DNA from: Jeotgalibacillus terrae
Lineage (GTDB): Bacteria > Bacillota > Bacilli > Bacillales > Jeotgalibacillaceae
Assembly: GCF_016908195.1 (NCBI RefSeq)
Contig: NZ_JAFBDK010000001.1
Coordinates: forward strand, 124,001 to 188,000
Direction: 5' to 3'
Length of the DNA: 64,000 nucleotides
Each line of letters begins with the position of its first letter. Position 1 is the stretch's first letter. Position numbers and translations under genes: made by a program. Below are positions 35,773 through 45,313 of this stretch, in pieces. The notes under the pieces were generated by a model that saw nothing but the letters and a program-made list of their open reading frames with translations, made no database searches and had not been told where the DNA came from.

Positions 35773-36495
35773 TTATAACACTTTTTGAAGGAAATTCTGC
35801 GCTCTTTCTGAGGAAGGTGAACTGAAAAATGATGTTGGATCTGCCTGTTCTACAAGCATTCCCTCGTCCATAAAGATCACTCTGTCAGCTACTTCTCTCG
35901 CAAAGCCCATTTCATGAGTGACAATCATCATCGTCATACCGGTTTTCGCGAGTGACTTCATTACATCAAGTACTTCTTTTACCATCTCAGGATCAAGCGC
36001 TGAAGTAGGCTCATCAAACAGCATAACATTTGGCTGCATAGCGAGTGCTCTGGCAATTGCCACACGCTGCTTTTGTCCGCCTGATAACCTGTTTGGATAT
36101 TCGTCTGCTTTTTCTGACAGTCCGACTTTAGCGAGCAGCTCTCTGCCAAGCTGATCTGCTTCCTGCTTTTGAACACCCTTTACTTTTAATGGTGCATATG
36201 TGACATTTTCAAGCACAGTCATATGCGGGAACAAGTGAAAATGTTGGAACACCATCCCGACCTCTGAACGCAGCTTCTGAGGGTTGAATTTTTTGCCTGT
36301 TACTTCATCCTGTCCAATCACAATTTTCCCTGATGTAGGTTCTTCAAGCAGATTCAAACAACGCAGAAAAGTGGATTTCCCTGAACCTGATGGCCCGATC
36401 ACCACGACAACTTCTCCTTCTTTAATTTCTGCGGTGATATCTTTCAAGACCTCTAGTTGTCCAAATGATTTATATAATCCTTCTACTTTAATCAC
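35773..36495 (-). CDS. artM: Amino acid ABC transporter ATPase ArtM
   Basis: A 240-residue ABC ATPase of the polar amino acid class. Walker A is GPSGSGKST, the signature is [16 protein letters not shown], Walker B is [12 protein letters not shown], and the H-loop is IVTHEMGFA. It drives uptake of arginine or related amino acids via ArtQ and ArtP. The GTG start overlaps the artQ stop by 8 bp. Same set as B. subtilis yqiXYZ (artPQM). Confidence 0.95.
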   Translation of the reverse strand: MIKVEGLYKSFGQLEVLKDITAEIKEGEVVVVIGPSGSGKSTFLRCLNLLEEPTSGKIVIGQDEVTGKKFNPQKLRSEVGMVFQHFHLFPHMTVLENVTYAPLKVKGVQKQEADQLGRELLAKVGLSEKADEYPNRLSGGQKQRVAIARALAMQPNVMLFDEPTSALDPEMVKEVLDVMKSLAKTGMTMMIVTHEMGFAREVADRVIFMDEGMLVEQADPTSFFSSPSSERAQNFLQKVL

Positions 36496-37141
36496 TTTTT
36501 CTCATTCTCCCTTCAACCCATTTACCGGCAAATGTCAGAACCAGTACCATAAGATAATAAATCATTCCGGCAAATAACAATGGTTCTAAAAATGAAAATT
36601 TATCACTGCCGACGATATAAGCTCTTCTCATGATATCAGTAACACCGATGACTGTCACAATCGCTGACTCTTTTGTCAGAGTAATAAATTCATTCATTAA
36701 AGCAGGCAGGATGTTTTTTAGTGCCTGCGACAAAATAACGTCTTTCATCATTTTATTATATGGCACACCAAGCGCCATAGCAGCTTCACGCTGTCCTTTA
36801 TCCACCGCCTGGATCCCTGCACGGATAATTTCCGATATATATGCCGCAGAGTTTAAACCGAATGATAAAATTGCTGCAGTATAAGCTTCGATCTGTACCC
36901 CGAAGAGCTGAGGTGATGCATAATAGATGATCATCAGCTGCAGTACAAGCGGCGTTCCTCTGAAAATAGATGTATAGCCGTCTGCAAACCATCTCAAAAA
37001 TGGGATTCTCCCGATTTTAAATAAGGATAAAATAATACCAATTGCAAAACCGAGTAACCCTGCGATTAAAACGATTTGTAATGTTACCCAGATCCCCTGT
37101 AGGATATATGGCATCGATGGGACGATTTGTTCGAAATTCAT
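36488..37141 (-). CDS. artQ: Amino acid ABC transporter permease ArtQ
   Basis: A 217-residue inner-membrane permease of the HisMQ type with about five membrane segments. The cytoplasmic EAA loop is [34 protein letters not shown] 37141 is taken, with AGGAAGG upstream. It pairs with ArtM as homodimers or similar. It lies between artP and artM, and a hairpin before it can lower its level relative to the binding protein. Confidence 0.94.
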   Translation of the reverse strand: MNFEQIVPSMPYILQGIWVTLQIVLIAGLLGFAIGIILSLFKIGRIPFLRWFADGYTSIFRGTPLVLQLMIIYYASPQLFGVQIEAYTAAILSFGLNSAAYISEIIRAGIQAVDKGQREAAMALGVPYNKMMKDVILSQALKNILPALMNEFITLTKESAIVTVIGVTDIMRRAYIVGSDKFSFLEPLLFAGMIYYLMVLVLTFAGKWVEGRMRKSD

Positions 37142-37189
37142 ACTCAATCAGCCTTCCTGTCGTGATATTTAGAAACAAAGCGAAACAAT

Positions 37190-37218
37190 AAAAGAGTGCT
37201 CTAAAGCAGCACTCTTTT
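37190..37218 (-). terminator. Attenuator hairpin between artP and artQ
   Basis: A perfect 11-bp stem (37190-37200, 37208-37218) with a 7-base loop and a short T-run sits right after the artP stop. Such partial terminators set a high binding-protein to permease ratio. Confidence 0.7.
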
Positions 37219-37223
37219 AAAAT

Positions 37224-38018
37224 TTATTCGGACGCTTCTGCGTCGAACCATTTTTCAGCCAGCTTTTCAAGTTCACCTGACTCTTCAAGCTCAGCAAGTA
37301 CTTCATTAAACTGCTCTGTCCATTCGCTGCCAAGAGGTAATGCTATAGCAGAACCGGCTTCCTGTTCTTCTACTTCAATTGTGTTACCTGTCAATTCCTC
37401 GCTATTATTCAGATATCCTTCTGCTACAGTATTTTCAACGATAATCGCATCAAATCTCTCATTAATCACATCCTGCATTAATTCAGGAATACGGTTTCTC
37501 GTTTCAACTGTCACATCCATTTCCTCTGCAAGCCCATCAACATACTCCTGCTGAATAGAACCAAGTTGAACGCCAACTGTTTTTCCATCAAGATCCTCAG
37601 GAGATGTGATCCCGCTGCCATCAAGAGAAATGATCATATCCTGTGCCACATAATAAATATCAGTGAATTCAACGTTCTGTTTTCTTTCTTCTGTCGGCGT
37701 CATCGCAGCCAATACAAAATCAACCTGCTCATTTTGTAAAGCTGTAATCAGTCCGCTGAATTCCATATCTTTAATCGTGAATTCAAATCCGAGTTCGTCT
37801 GCAATCATATTAGCAAGGTCGATATCATAACCGATAATTTCTTCCCCGTTCGCAGTATCAACGTATTCAAAAGGTTTGTAATCTGCTGAAGTTCCCATTA
37901 CAAGCTGCGGCTTATCTTCTGATGAATTTTCTGTTGAAGATCCTGATTGATCCTCAAAACCGCAAGCTGATAATACCAGCGCACCCGTCAGTGCAGATAC
38001 AAATAACATTTTTTTCAT
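37224..38018 (-). CDS. artP: Amino acid-binding lipoprotein ArtP
   Basis: A 264-residue extracytoplasmic solute-binding protein of family 3, lipid-anchored: signal peptide with lipobox LSAC, cleavage before Cys19. The PBPb fold follows (GYDIDLANMIADELGFEFTIKDMEFSGLI, the family 3 signature). The predicted ligand is arginine or another cationic amino acid by analogy to ArtP; this is not shown here. GGGGGAATTGAA precedes the ATG. It starts the artPQM operon. Confidence 0.94.
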   Translation of the reverse strand: MKKMLFVSALTGALVLSACGFEDQSGSSTENSSEDKPQLVMGTSADYKPFEYVDTANGEEIIGYDIDLANMIADELGFEFTIKDMEFSGLITALQNEQVDFVLAAMTPTEERKQNVEFTDIYYVAQDMIISLDGSGITSPEDLDGKTVGVQLGSIQQEYVDGLAEEMDVTVETRNRIPELMQDVINERFDAIIVENTVAEGYLNNSEELTGNTIEVEEQEAGSAIALPLGSEWTEQFNEVLAELEESGELEKLAEKWFDAEASE

Positions 38019-38075
38019 TTCAATTCCCCCAAAAACGTATTTTAATACAATAACTTGTATATTTATTATATTTTT

Positions 38076-38103
38076 ATTCTATCACCCTCTCATGATCTTG
38101 CAA
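38076..38103 (-). promoter_or_regulatory. Sigma-A-type promoter of artPQM
   Basis: On the minus strand TTGCAA (38103-38098) and TAGAAT (38081-38076) with a 16-bp spacer, about 60 bp before artP. Confidence 0.6.
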
Positions 38104-38118
38104 TACTTTTTTAATAAA

Positions 38119-38140
38119 TGAATAAATATAAAATTATTCA
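38119..38140. repeat. AT-rich inverted repeat upstream of artP
   Basis: TGAATAA (38119-38125) and TTATTCA (38134-38140) flank an 8-base centre. It resembles separated arginine-box half-sites and might bind ArgR (encoded in this window), but the spacing is unusual. Confidence 0.3.
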
Positions 38141-38170
38141 GATTTTTCAATCAATATATGGACATAAGAA

Positions 38171-38195
38171 AAAACCGTGCACACGGCACGGTTTT
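38171..38195 (-). terminator. Terminator of brxB, displaced by an insertion
   Basis: A perfect 10-bp stem (38171-38180, 38186-38195), 5-base loop, with T6 on the minus strand. No other gene on either strand needs it; it is the likely original brxB terminator, now about 200 bp from the stop because of the inserted element. Confidence 0.8.
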
Positions 38196-38396
38196 TAAAT
38201 TTTAGCTCTGTTAAAGGTGGCTGTTGATTTCCGCTTCAGAGGGAACGCTTTCCGCAGGGCGTGCGGTGAGCCTCCTCGAAGCTACGCTTCTGCGGGGGCT
38301 CACCTGTCACGCTTCTCCTGCTGGAGTCGTCCCCCTTCCGCTCCAATCACCATCTGTGCTAAAACAACATTGGGCTTTAACATAGCCTAAATTTTA
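38196..38396. mobile_element. MITE-like insertion with 9-bp target duplication
   Basis: A 183-bp segment (38205-38387) has 12-bp terminal inverted repeats GCTcTGTTAAAG / GCTaTGTTAAAG and is flanked by the perfect direct repeat TAAATTTTA (38196-38204 and 38388-38396). It has no open reading frame. Inside, GGTGAGCC (38265-38272) pairs with GGCTCACC (38297-38304), and GC content is higher than around it. The core resembles a dispersed intergenic repeat I have seen in many Bacillaceae genomes. It is probably mobilised by a transposase in trans. Confidence 0.85.
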
Positions 38397-38834
38397 TTAT
38401 AATTCTTTACAGTGCACTTCAAACAGACTCTGAAGGTTTGCAATTACTGACATTGGATCGTGACCTTCAATTTCATGTCTTTCGACCATTGAAATGATTT
38501 TTCCGTCTTTCAGTAATGCAAAAGATGGAGATGACGGCGGATAGCCTTCAAAATAGCTTCTGGCTTTCGCTGTCGCTTCTTTATCCTGTCCTGCAAATAC
38601 GGTAACAAGACGGTCGGGACGCTTATCATAATGGATCGCATGTGAAGCTGCAGGACGGGCAATACCGCCTGCACAACCGCAAACCGAATTAACCATTACA
38701 AGAGTCGTACCTTCTTTTTCAAGCGTTTCTTCAACTTCCTCAGGTGTAGTCAGCTGCTCGTAACCTGCAGCTTCAATTTCTTCTCTCGCCTGACGGACTA
38801 CATCATTCATAAATATATTAAAATCCATGCTCAT
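38397..38834 (-). CDS. brxB: Bacilliredoxin BrxB
   Basis: A 145-residue thioredoxin-fold protein of the UPF0403/YphP-YqiW family with the active-site motif CGC in NSVCGCAGG near residue 52. Bacilliredoxins remove bacillithiol from S-bacillithiolated proteins. Position next to artPQM and the bkd-mutase block matches yqiW (brxB). GGAGAG precedes the ATG. Its stop codon is followed at once by the MITE-like insertion; its terminator lies beyond that. Confidence 0.95.
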   Translation of the reverse strand: MSMDFNIFMNDVVRQAREEIEAAGYEQLTTPEEVEETLEKEGTTLVMVNSVCGCAGGIARPAASHAIHYDKRPDRLVTVFAGQDKEATAKARSYFEGYPPSSPSFALLKDGKIISMVERHEIEGHDPMSVIANLQSLFEVHCKEL

Positions 38835-38868
38835 TTTCCGACTCTCCTTTAAAGGTGATTACAATTTA

Positions 38869-38897
38869 ATCATAGATGACAACCGCATGTTTATCAA
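38869..38897 (-). promoter_or_regulatory. Sigma-A-type promoter of brxB
   Basis: On the minus strand TTGATA (38897-38892), 17-bp spacer, TATGAT (38874-38869), about 35 bp before the brxB ATG. Confidence 0.65.
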
Positions 38898-38904
38898 CTA
38901 TATA
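38876..38904 (+). promoter_or_regulatory. Possible divergent promoter of a small RNA
   Basis: ATGACA (38876-38881), 17-bp spacer, TATATA (38899-38904) on the plus strand, overlapping the brxB promoter face to face. Confidence 0.4.
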
Positions 38905-38910
38905 CAATTA

Positions 38911-39051
38911 ACAACATTCCAAAAAATGTGGCTGAATAAAATAAAAAAGGTTTATTTTTTTTTAACCGTGGAATAATAGCTACTAGGATCTAGATTTAAC
39001 CCCTAAACTCCCTAGATTTCTTTGACGGCAGAATTTCTGCCGTCCTTTTTT
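38911..39051 (+). ncRNA. Candidate small RNA between brxB and meaB
   Basis: A plus-strand transcription unit of about 140 bases is predicted. It would start after the promoter at 38876-38904 and end at a strong intrinsic terminator (9-bp stem 39024-39032 and 39036-39044, T6 at 39046-39051). There is no plus-strand gene that would need this terminator, and no credible open reading frame inside. The middle has C-rich single-stranded sequence (AACCCCTAAACTCCC) that could pair with ribosome-binding sites. I do not recognise a known family. Confidence 0.45.
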
Positions 39052-39072
39052 GTTTTAAGCTACTCAAAAGAC

Positions 39073-40080
39073 TTAATCAAACAAAAGTTCTGCTGCTTCT
39101 GAAGGAGACACTTCACCACTACGGACTTTTTCTTCCAGTATTTTAAGTTGAAGCTTTTTCTGATCATTAAAGAAAGTTTCATTCAGCTTTATCTGTATAA
39201 GCTGATTCATCCAGTCAACTGACTGTCTACTGCGACGTTTGTGAAACTCTCCTGTTTTTTTTGTTGCTTCGATAAATTCAAATACTGCATCCCAAACATC
39301 ATTAATACCGTCATTATATAATGCTGAGCAGGTATAGGCTTTCGGTTTCCATCCTTTTGTAGCTGGTGTGATAAATCTTAAAATCTGATTGTAATCGTGC
39401 ATTGTTTTAACTGCCTGTTCTTTATTGGCGCCATCCGCTTTATTAATGACAATGGCATCAACAAGTTCCATGATCCCTTTTTTCATCCCCTGCAGTTCGT
39501 CACCCGCCCCGGTCAATGAAAGTAGCAGGAAGAAATCAGTCATGCCTCTTACTATCCCTTCACTTTGGCCTACCCCGACAGTTTCAACCAGAATAAGGTC
39601 ATAACCGGCTGCTTCACAGAGCAGAATCGTTTCCCTTGTCATTCTTGCCACACCGCCAAGAGTGCCTGAGGAGGGGGAAGGTCTGATAAATACATCAGGG
39701 TGATGCGCAAGAAATTCCATTCTGGTCTTATCACCAAGAATACTGCCTCCGGATAAAGATGAGCTTGGATCTACTGCAAGCACAGCAGTTTTATGTTTTT
39801 TGCTGACAGCTGTTTTACCAAAAGCCTCTATCCATGTACTCTTTCCTGCACCAGGCACACCAGTGATTCCAACTCTTACACTATCTCCTGTATACGGTAA
39901 AATCAGCTGAATCAGGTCATTTGCAGTCTGTCTGTGATGTCTTGCATGGCTTTCAATGATTGTAATACCTTTTGATAAAGCTCCTCTGTCACCTTTAATC
40001 ATTTTTTCAGCCAGGTGTTTAACATCAATTTCTTCCCTAACCTTCTTTTGAAAAACTCTTCTTTTTTTAGGATTAGTCAT
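39073..40080 (-). CDS. meaB: Methylmalonyl-CoA mutase-associated GTPase MeaB
   Basis: A 335-residue G3E P-loop GTPase (MeaB/ArgK) that guards the mutase against inactivation and helps load adenosylcobalamin. Walker A is [36 protein letters not shown] and the NKAD base motif follow. ATG 40080 overlaps the mutase large-subunit stop by 8 bp, so the genes are coupled. It is the last gene of the mutase operon. No terminator with a T-run is seen just after it. Confidence 0.95.
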   Translation of the reverse strand: MTNPKKRRVFQKKVREEIDVKHLAEKMIKGDRGALSKGITIIESHARHHRQTANDLIQLILPYTGDSVRVGITGVPGAGKSTWIEAFGKTAVSKKHKTAVLAVDPSSSLSGGSILGDKTRMEFLAHHPDVFIRPSPSSGTLGGVARMTRETILLCEAAGYDLILVETVGVGQSEGIVRGMTDFFLLLSLTGAGDELQGMKKGIMELVDAIVINKADGANKEQAVKTMHDYNQILRFITPATKGWKPKAYTCSALYNDGINDVWDAVFEFIEATKKTGEFHKRRSRQSVDWMNQLIQIKLNETFFNDQKKLQLKILEEKVRSGEVSPSEAAELLFD

Positions 40081-42229
40081 CCTGCATAACTTCCTCGTAT
40101 CCAAGGCGGAGATAAATTTCTTCAATTACTTTTTCAGCAGCTGCCGGTATGACCGTACCCGGGCCAAAGATGGCAGATGCACCATTATTCAATAAATAGG
40201 CATAGTCCTGGGCAGGAATGACACCGCCGATTACGACCATGATATCTTCCCTGTTCCACTTTTTCAGTTCATTTATAAGCGCTGGCACAAGTGTTTTATG
40301 ACCTGCAGCAAGTGAGCTGACTCCGATCACATGAACATCATTTTCTACAGCCTGAGCTGCAGTTTCTTCAGGCGTCTGGAACAACGGGCCGATATCCACA
40401 TCGAAACCGAGGTCTGCAAAGGCAGTGGAAATCACTTTTGCCCCCCGGTCATGCCCATCCTGACCCATCTTAGCAATTAAGATTCTCGGTCTTCTCCCTT
40501 CATTGTCCATAAAGGCCTGAGTCATTTCACGCACGTTATCAATCGCATCTGCATCAGAGTAGGCATCACTGTAAACACCGCTGACTGATCGAATCACCGC
40601 CTGATGTCTTCCGCATACTTTTTCAACTGCGTCTGAGATTTCTCCAAGCGTGGCTCTCAGTCTTGCAGCATAAATGGCTTTTTCAAGCAGATTTGCTTCA
40701 CCCGACTCTGCAGCTTCAGTCAGATCGTTTAACGCTTCATTCACCGCTGTCTCATCCCGTTCATCACGCATTCTTTGAATCCGTTCAATCTGTGCCTGGC
40801 GTACTTTCTCGTTATCGATTGATAAAATATCCATTTCATCTTCCTGATCCAGGCGGAAGCGGTTCACACCGATAATCACTTCTTTGCCCGAATCAATTTT
40901 CGCCTGTCTTTTAGCAGCGGCTTCTTCAATCCGCATCTTTGGCAGGCCGGTTTCAATCGCTTTTGTCATGCCGCCAAGAGATTCGATTTCTTCAATATGG
41001 GCCCACGCCTTATCCATGATTTGCTGAGTCAGTGATTCAACATAATAAGAGCCTCCCCATGGATCGATTACATTGGTGATACCAGTTTCTTCCTGAAGAT
41101 AAAGCTGCGTATTTCTTGCAATTCTTGCTGAGAAGTCAGTCGGGAGAGCAATTGCTTCATCAAGTGCATTCGTATGGAGCGACTGAGTATGTCCCATTGC
41201 CGCAGCGTGTGCTTCCATCAATGTTCTCATGACGTTGTTATATGGATCCTGCTCTGTTAATGACCATCCTGATGTCTGAGAATGCGTCCGCAGCATCAGT
41301 GATTTTGGATTTTCAGGGTTAAAAGGTTTAATCAGCTGCGCCCACATATTCCTTGCAGCTCTCATTTTTGCAACTTCCATAAAGTAGTTCATCCCGATTC
41401 CCCAGAAAAAAGAGAGCCTTGGCGCAAACTTGTCTATATCAATCCCTGCTTTTAATCCGGTTCTTACATACTCAAGTCCGTCTGCGAGCGTATATGCAAG
41501 TTCCACATCAGCAGGTGCCCCGGCTTCCTGAATATGATAACCGGAAATCGAGATTGAATTGAACTTCGGCATATGTCCTGCTGTATATGAAAAGATGTCA
41601 GCAATAATCTTCATCGACATCTCAGGAGGATAAATATACGTGTTTCTCACCATATATTCCTTCAAAATATCGTTTTGAATTGTACCTGACAGTTGTTCAG
41701 GGCTGACTCCCTGCTCTTCTGCTGCAACAATATAAAAAGCCATGATTGGCAGAACTGCACCATTCATTGTCATGGAGACAGACATTTTATCAAGGGGAAT
41801 TCCGTCAAAAAGTATTTTCATGTCTTCAACTGAATCAATTGCTACACCCGCTTTTCCTACATCCCCAGTTACTCTTTTATGATCGGAATCATATCCACGG
41901 TGCGTGGCAAGGTCGAAAGCAACAGATAAACCCTTTTGACCCATTTCGAGGTTTCGGCGGTAAAATGCATTACTTTCCTCAGCAGTCGAGAATCCAGCAT
42001 ATTGTCTGATTGTCCACGGTCTTGTCGTATACATCGTCGGGTACGGACCTCTTGTAAAAGGGGCTGTCCCTGGAAGTTCGTTCACATAGTCAGCTTGTTC
42101 AACATCCGTTGAAGTATAATACGAATTAATTTCAATTTCTTCGTTTGTAATCATTGGCCTGCTGTCTGCCTTTGTGGTATTTGTATAATCAGACCATTTG
42201 AATGAACTTTTCTTAAATTCAGGCTTCAT
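40073..42229 (-). CDS. mutB: Methylmalonyl-CoA mutase large subunit
   Basis: A 718-residue catalytic subunit that rearranges methylmalonyl-CoA to succinyl-CoA. The N-terminal TIM-barrel holds [18 protein letters not shown] and [12 protein letters not shown]; the C-terminal B12 domain carries the cobalt-ligand motif D-x-H-x-x-G in [11 protein letters not shown] (about residue 600). ATG 42229 is within the small-subunit end (11-bp overlap). It closes the route from propionyl-CoA, fed by valine and isoleucine through the neighbouring bkd operon. Confidence 0.96.
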   Translation of the reverse strand: MKPEFKKSSFKWSDYTNTTKADSRPMITNEEIEINSYYTSTDVEQADYVNELPGTAPFTRGPYPTMYTTRPWTIRQYAGFSTAEESNAFYRRNLEMGQKGLSVAFDLATHRGYDSDHKRVTGDVGKAGVAIDSVEDMKILFDGIPLDKMSVSMTMNGAVLPIMAFYIVAAEEQGVSPEQLSGTIQNDILKEYMVRNTYIYPPEMSMKIIADIFSYTAGHMPKFNSISISGYHIQEAGAPADVELAYTLADGLEYVRTGLKAGIDIDKFAPRLSFFWGIGMNYFMEVAKMRAARNMWAQLIKPFNPENPKSLMLRTHSQTSGWSLTEQDPYNNVMRTLMEAHAAAMGHTQSLHTNALDEAIALPTDFSARIARNTQLYLQEETGITNVIDPWGGSYYVESLTQQIMDKAWAHIEEIESLGGMTKAIETGLPKMRIEEAAAKRQAKIDSGKEVIIGVNRFRLDQEDEMDILSIDNEKVRQAQIERIQRMRDERDETAVNEALNDLTEAAESGEANLLEKAIYAARLRATLGEISDAVEKVCGRHQAVIRSVSGVYSDAYSDADAIDNVREMTQAFMDNEGRRPRILIAKMGQDGHDRGAKVISTAFADLGFDVDIGPLFQTPEETAAQAVENDVHVIGVSSLAAGHKTLVPALINELKKWNREDIMVVIGGVIPAQDYAYLLNNGASAIFGPGTVIPAAAEKVIEEIYLRLGYEEVMQDD

Positions 42230-43850
42230 GACCATTTGCTCCCTTCTGACCAAACAATACTTCTTCAAGAAATGAGATCATATCCATACCGCTGTATATA
42301 ACCCCATCAAGTCCTCTAGCTTCATACTTTCCAGCTGCAAATACCTTTTGTCCTGCTTTTTTTGATTGAATGACACCGAATAAATATTCTTCATATGCTT
42401 TATCAGAACCGCAGACGATGATCACTTGCGCTTCATTATTATTAATATCAGGTACGATCCCTGCAGCTGAGAATACACCTTTCACAAAATCTGCCCGCGG
42501 TTTGTAATCTTTTAATTCACCCACAGGATAAAGTGATACACTCGCAGTTGAAGTCGTTTTTACCTTCTGGATCAGAAGGTCCCAGGAATAGCCTGCTGTT
42601 TCCGGTATGTGTTTCAGAATATTCTTTTCTGGTGGTGCATATTTGTTCAAACCAACGAGTGATTGTTTTCTGGTACGAACATCCTGATCTCTTTTATCAA
42701 AGACTGTTTTAATCTCATTCATGAATTCACTGTAGACATGCTCTATGCCCTTGTTATCTTCAATCTCACAAAATTGTTCCCATGCCTTTTCAGCAATTTC
42801 TTTTGTCAGATGTTCAACATAGTAAGACCCGCCTGCAGGATCAATCTGGTTTTGCAGGAACATTTCTTCCTTTAAAATCAGGAGTATATTTCTCGCAGCA
42901 CGAATTGCCTGCTGGGAGGGTTTTTGTTTAAACCAGTCATACGGTTTTGCACTGATATAATCAGCACCGCCGAGAACAGCTGCAAAAGCTTCATTCCCGC
43001 TTCTCAGCATATTTGTATGTTCATCCTGTGTTAATTTTGTAAATTGAGCAGTTTCAGCACCAATTGTCACTGTGTGTGTGACACCATACTGAGACATGAA
43101 ATGATGCCATAGTGCCCGGAAAGCTCTCAGCTTTGAAATTTCCATAAAGAAATCTGAGCCGATTGCAAATTCCACATGAATCTTAGAACAAATCTTATCA
43201 ATTGCCCATCCATGGTGATCAGCTTTTCTGATCACGCTGCTTGCCTGAGAAAGAATAAATGCAAGCTCCTGAATCATATTCGCCCCTTTTTGATGAATTG
43301 AAATACTAGAGAGGATCACACTTTTCAATTCGGGGTGCGTCTGATCAATTTCTTTCATCTCTGTAAAGGCTTCATCCGTCGTATTATTTTGAACCTGGCT
43401 ACCCCAGTCCCTTCCCAGAACACCTCTTACTTTCCGGTCACTCAGGGCCTGGATCCAGGGGTTCCCGTCCTGATGTTTTATATAGATATGTAATTCGTCT
43501 TTTAAGCTAAACAGGCTGACGGCATCCTGAGCGTTAAAACAGCCGGATGTCTCACTATCTAATGCGACTATGTCAGAACCTCTGGTTAACTCTTCTCTTG
43601 CAGCTGAAATCAGCTTAGATGCTTGAAGTCCAAATGCCTGCTGCGCAATAAGCCAGTCAGGGTTAGGTTTCCAGTACCTTGAAATATGGCTGTCGTCTGT
43701 TTCAGGTCTGTCTGTATATAAAGGATGTAACGTAATTCCTTCCGGCGTCATTTTATTTAATGAATCAACCGGCTTTCCTTTTAACACTTTTTCCACCTGT
43801 TCAATCCACTCTTCATATGAAGCTGCCGGAAATACTGTTTTATTATTCAT
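42219..43850 (-). CDS. mutA: Methylmalonyl-CoA mutase small subunit
   Basis: A 543-residue non-catalytic beta subunit of the heterodimeric mutase. It keeps a TIM-barrel like the large subunit, but its C-terminal B12-like domain has no D-x-H-x-x-G motif, as is normal for small subunits. The ATG at 43850 lacks a close ribosome site; GGGGGA lies about 21 bases upstream, so the start could be a little earlier (an in-frame CTG is 18 bases before). It is the first gene of mutA-mutB-meaB. Confidence 0.92.
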   Translation of the reverse strand: MNNKTVFPAASYEEWIEQVEKVLKGKPVDSLNKMTPEGITLHPLYTDRPETDDSHISRYWKPNPDWLIAQQAFGLQASKLISAAREELTRGSDIVALDSETSGCFNAQDAVSLFSLKDELHIYIKHQDGNPWIQALSDRKVRGVLGRDWGSQVQNNTTDEAFTEMKEIDQTHPELKSVILSSISIHQKGANMIQELAFILSQASSVIRKADHHGWAIDKICSKIHVEFAIGSDFFMEISKLRAFRALWHHFMSQYGVTHTVTIGAETAQFTKLTQDEHTNMLRSGNEAFAAVLGGADYISAKPYDWFKQKPSQQAIRAARNILLILKEEMFLQNQIDPAGGSYYVEHLTKEIAEKAWEQFCEIEDNKGIEHVYSEFMNEIKTVFDKRDQDVRTRKQSLVGLNKYAPPEKNILKHIPETAGYSWDLLIQKVKTTSTASVSLYPVGELKDYKPRADFVKGVFSAAGIVPDINNNEAQVIIVCGSDKAYEEYLFGVIQSKKAGQKVFAAGKYEARGLDGVIYSGMDMISFLEEVLFGQKGANGHEA

Positions 43851-43941
43851 GTTGTTGCTGCTGTGCAGCTTTCCCCCTTATGTAATCGTTTTCAATTCTC
43901 TCAATACCAGTATAGTGAAAAGTTGAGACATTGAAAAGAGA

Positions 43942-43963
43942 GCCGCCAGTATAAACTGGCGGC
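43942..43963 (-). terminator. Terminator after bkdB
   Basis: A perfect 9-bp GC-rich stem (43942-43950, 43955-43963) with 4-base loop, followed on the minus strand by CTCTCTTTTC. It separates bkd from the mutase operon. Confidence 0.75.
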
Positions 43964-43972
43964 CTGAGCTAA

Positions 43973-45262
43973 TTAATATACAGTAGTATTTTCAGATGTA
44001 TTCTCTAAGATTTCTTTTACGCGCTGCAAGAACCTCCCGCACACAAGACCATCAAGTACGCGGTGGTCAAGTGAAAGACAAAGGTTAACCATGTCGCGCA
44101 CAGCGATCATGCCATTATTCATCACTACAGGCCTTTTCACAATTGATTCAACCTGTAAAATTGCTGCCTGCGGGTGATTGATAATACCCATAGACTGTAC
44201 AGAACCGAATGAGCCGGTATTATTTACTGTAAATGTCCCGCCCTGCATCTCTTCGGACTTCAACTTTCCTGCACGTACTTTTCCTGCAAGCTCATTAATT
44301 TCACGGCCGATTCCTTTGATTGTTTTTTCATCTGCATGCTTAATAACTGGTACAAATAACGCATCGTCTGTAGCAACTGCGATAGAGATATTAATATCTT
44401 TTTTCTGAATGATTTTATCCCCGGCCCACATTGAATTCATCTGAGGGAATTCTTTTAGTGCCTGCGCTACTGCTTTAACAAAGAATGCGAAATAAGTAAT
44501 ATTGAATCCTTCTTTTTGCTTGAACTCACCTTTGATTGAGTCGCGGTATTGAACAAGGTTTGTTACATCCACTTCCATCATTGTCCATGCATGAGGTGCT
44601 TCATGCTTACTTTTCAGCATGTTGGCAGCAATCGCTTTTCTTACACCTGTTACTGGGATTTCAATATCTCCAGGTGCAGATTGGATATCCTGCTTCGGTG
44701 CAGCAGGCTTCGGTGCCGCCTGGGCTGCAGGCTTCTGTTCAGGTGCAGGTTCAGCCGGCTTTTGGTCTGCAGTTGGAATCTCCCCTGAATCAATGATTTT
44801 TTGAAGATCTTTTCTTGTAATGCGCCCTTCTTTACCTGAGCCTTCAACAAGTGACAGGTCAATACCGTGCTCCTGTGACATTTTCATCACTGCAGGTGAG
44901 AACCTTGTACCAGTCTGTTTCGTTTGAGGTTTTTTAGTGTCAGATGCTGACTTTTTCTCATTTGAAACCGGCGCTTCAGATTTCTCTTCTTTCTTTTCAG
45001 CAGGTTCCTCTGCAGATCCGCCTTCTACTTCGATTGAGCAGATTACTTCTCCGACCTCAAGTGTGTCACCTTCATTTGCGATCAGCTCTTTAATAACGCC
45101 TGTAAATGAAGACGGCACTTCTGCATTGACCTTATCTGTATTCACTTCAGCAATCGGATCATATTTATTAACAGAATCTCCCGGCTGCACGAGCCATTTT
45201 TCAATCGTACCCTCAGTAACAGATTCACCAAGCTGAGGCATCGTCATTTTTTCAATACCCAA
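43973..45262 (-). CDS. bkdB: Branched-chain 2-oxoacid dehydrogenase E2
   Basis: A 429-residue dihydrolipoyl acyltransferase: N-terminal lipoyl domain with the lipoylated Lys in NTDKVNAEVPS (about residue 44), a linker rich in Ala/Pro/Lys, the peripheral subunit-binding domain (FSPAVMKMSQEHGIDLSLVEGSGKEGRI-like), and the catalytic acyltransferase domain ending in LSLDHRVLDG with the catalytic His. TTG 45262 is the start, 8 bases after GGAGG. It is the core of the bkd complex and the last gene of its operon. Confidence 0.95.
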   Translation of the reverse strand: MGIEKMTMPQLGESVTEGTIEKWLVQPGDSVNKYDPIAEVNTDKVNAEVPSSFTGVIKELIANEGDTLEVGEVICSIEVEGGSAEEPAEKKEEKSEAPVSNEKKSASDTKKPQTKQTGTRFSPAVMKMSQEHGIDLSLVEGSGKEGRITRKDLQKIIDSGEIPTADQKPAEPAPEQKPAAQAAPKPAAPKQDIQSAPGDIEIPVTGVRKAIAANMLKSKHEAPHAWTMMEVDVTNLVQYRDSIKGEFKQKEGFNITYFAFFVKAVAQALKEFPQMNSMWAGDKIIQKKDINISIAVATDDALFVPVIKHADEKTIKGIGREINELAGKVRAGKLKSEEMQGGTFTVNNTGSFGSVQSMGIINHPQAAILQVESIVKRPVVMNNGMIAVRDMVNLCLSLDHRVLDGLVCGRFLQRVKEILENTSENTTVY

Positions 45263-45313
45263 GGAAATAGCCTCCTTTTTATTGTGCTCTGCTAAAAGTC
45301 TTAACAGAGGTGA

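Noticed and set aside
38171-38195. Hairpin as terminator of an unseen plus-strand gene
   Set aside because: There is no plus-strand gene before it, and it fits as the brxB terminator once the inserted element is removed.
38887-38976. 29-codon plus-strand frame near brxB
   Set aside because: It has no ribosome-binding site, begins before the predicted transcript start and has a lysine/phenylalanine composition set by the A/T runs.
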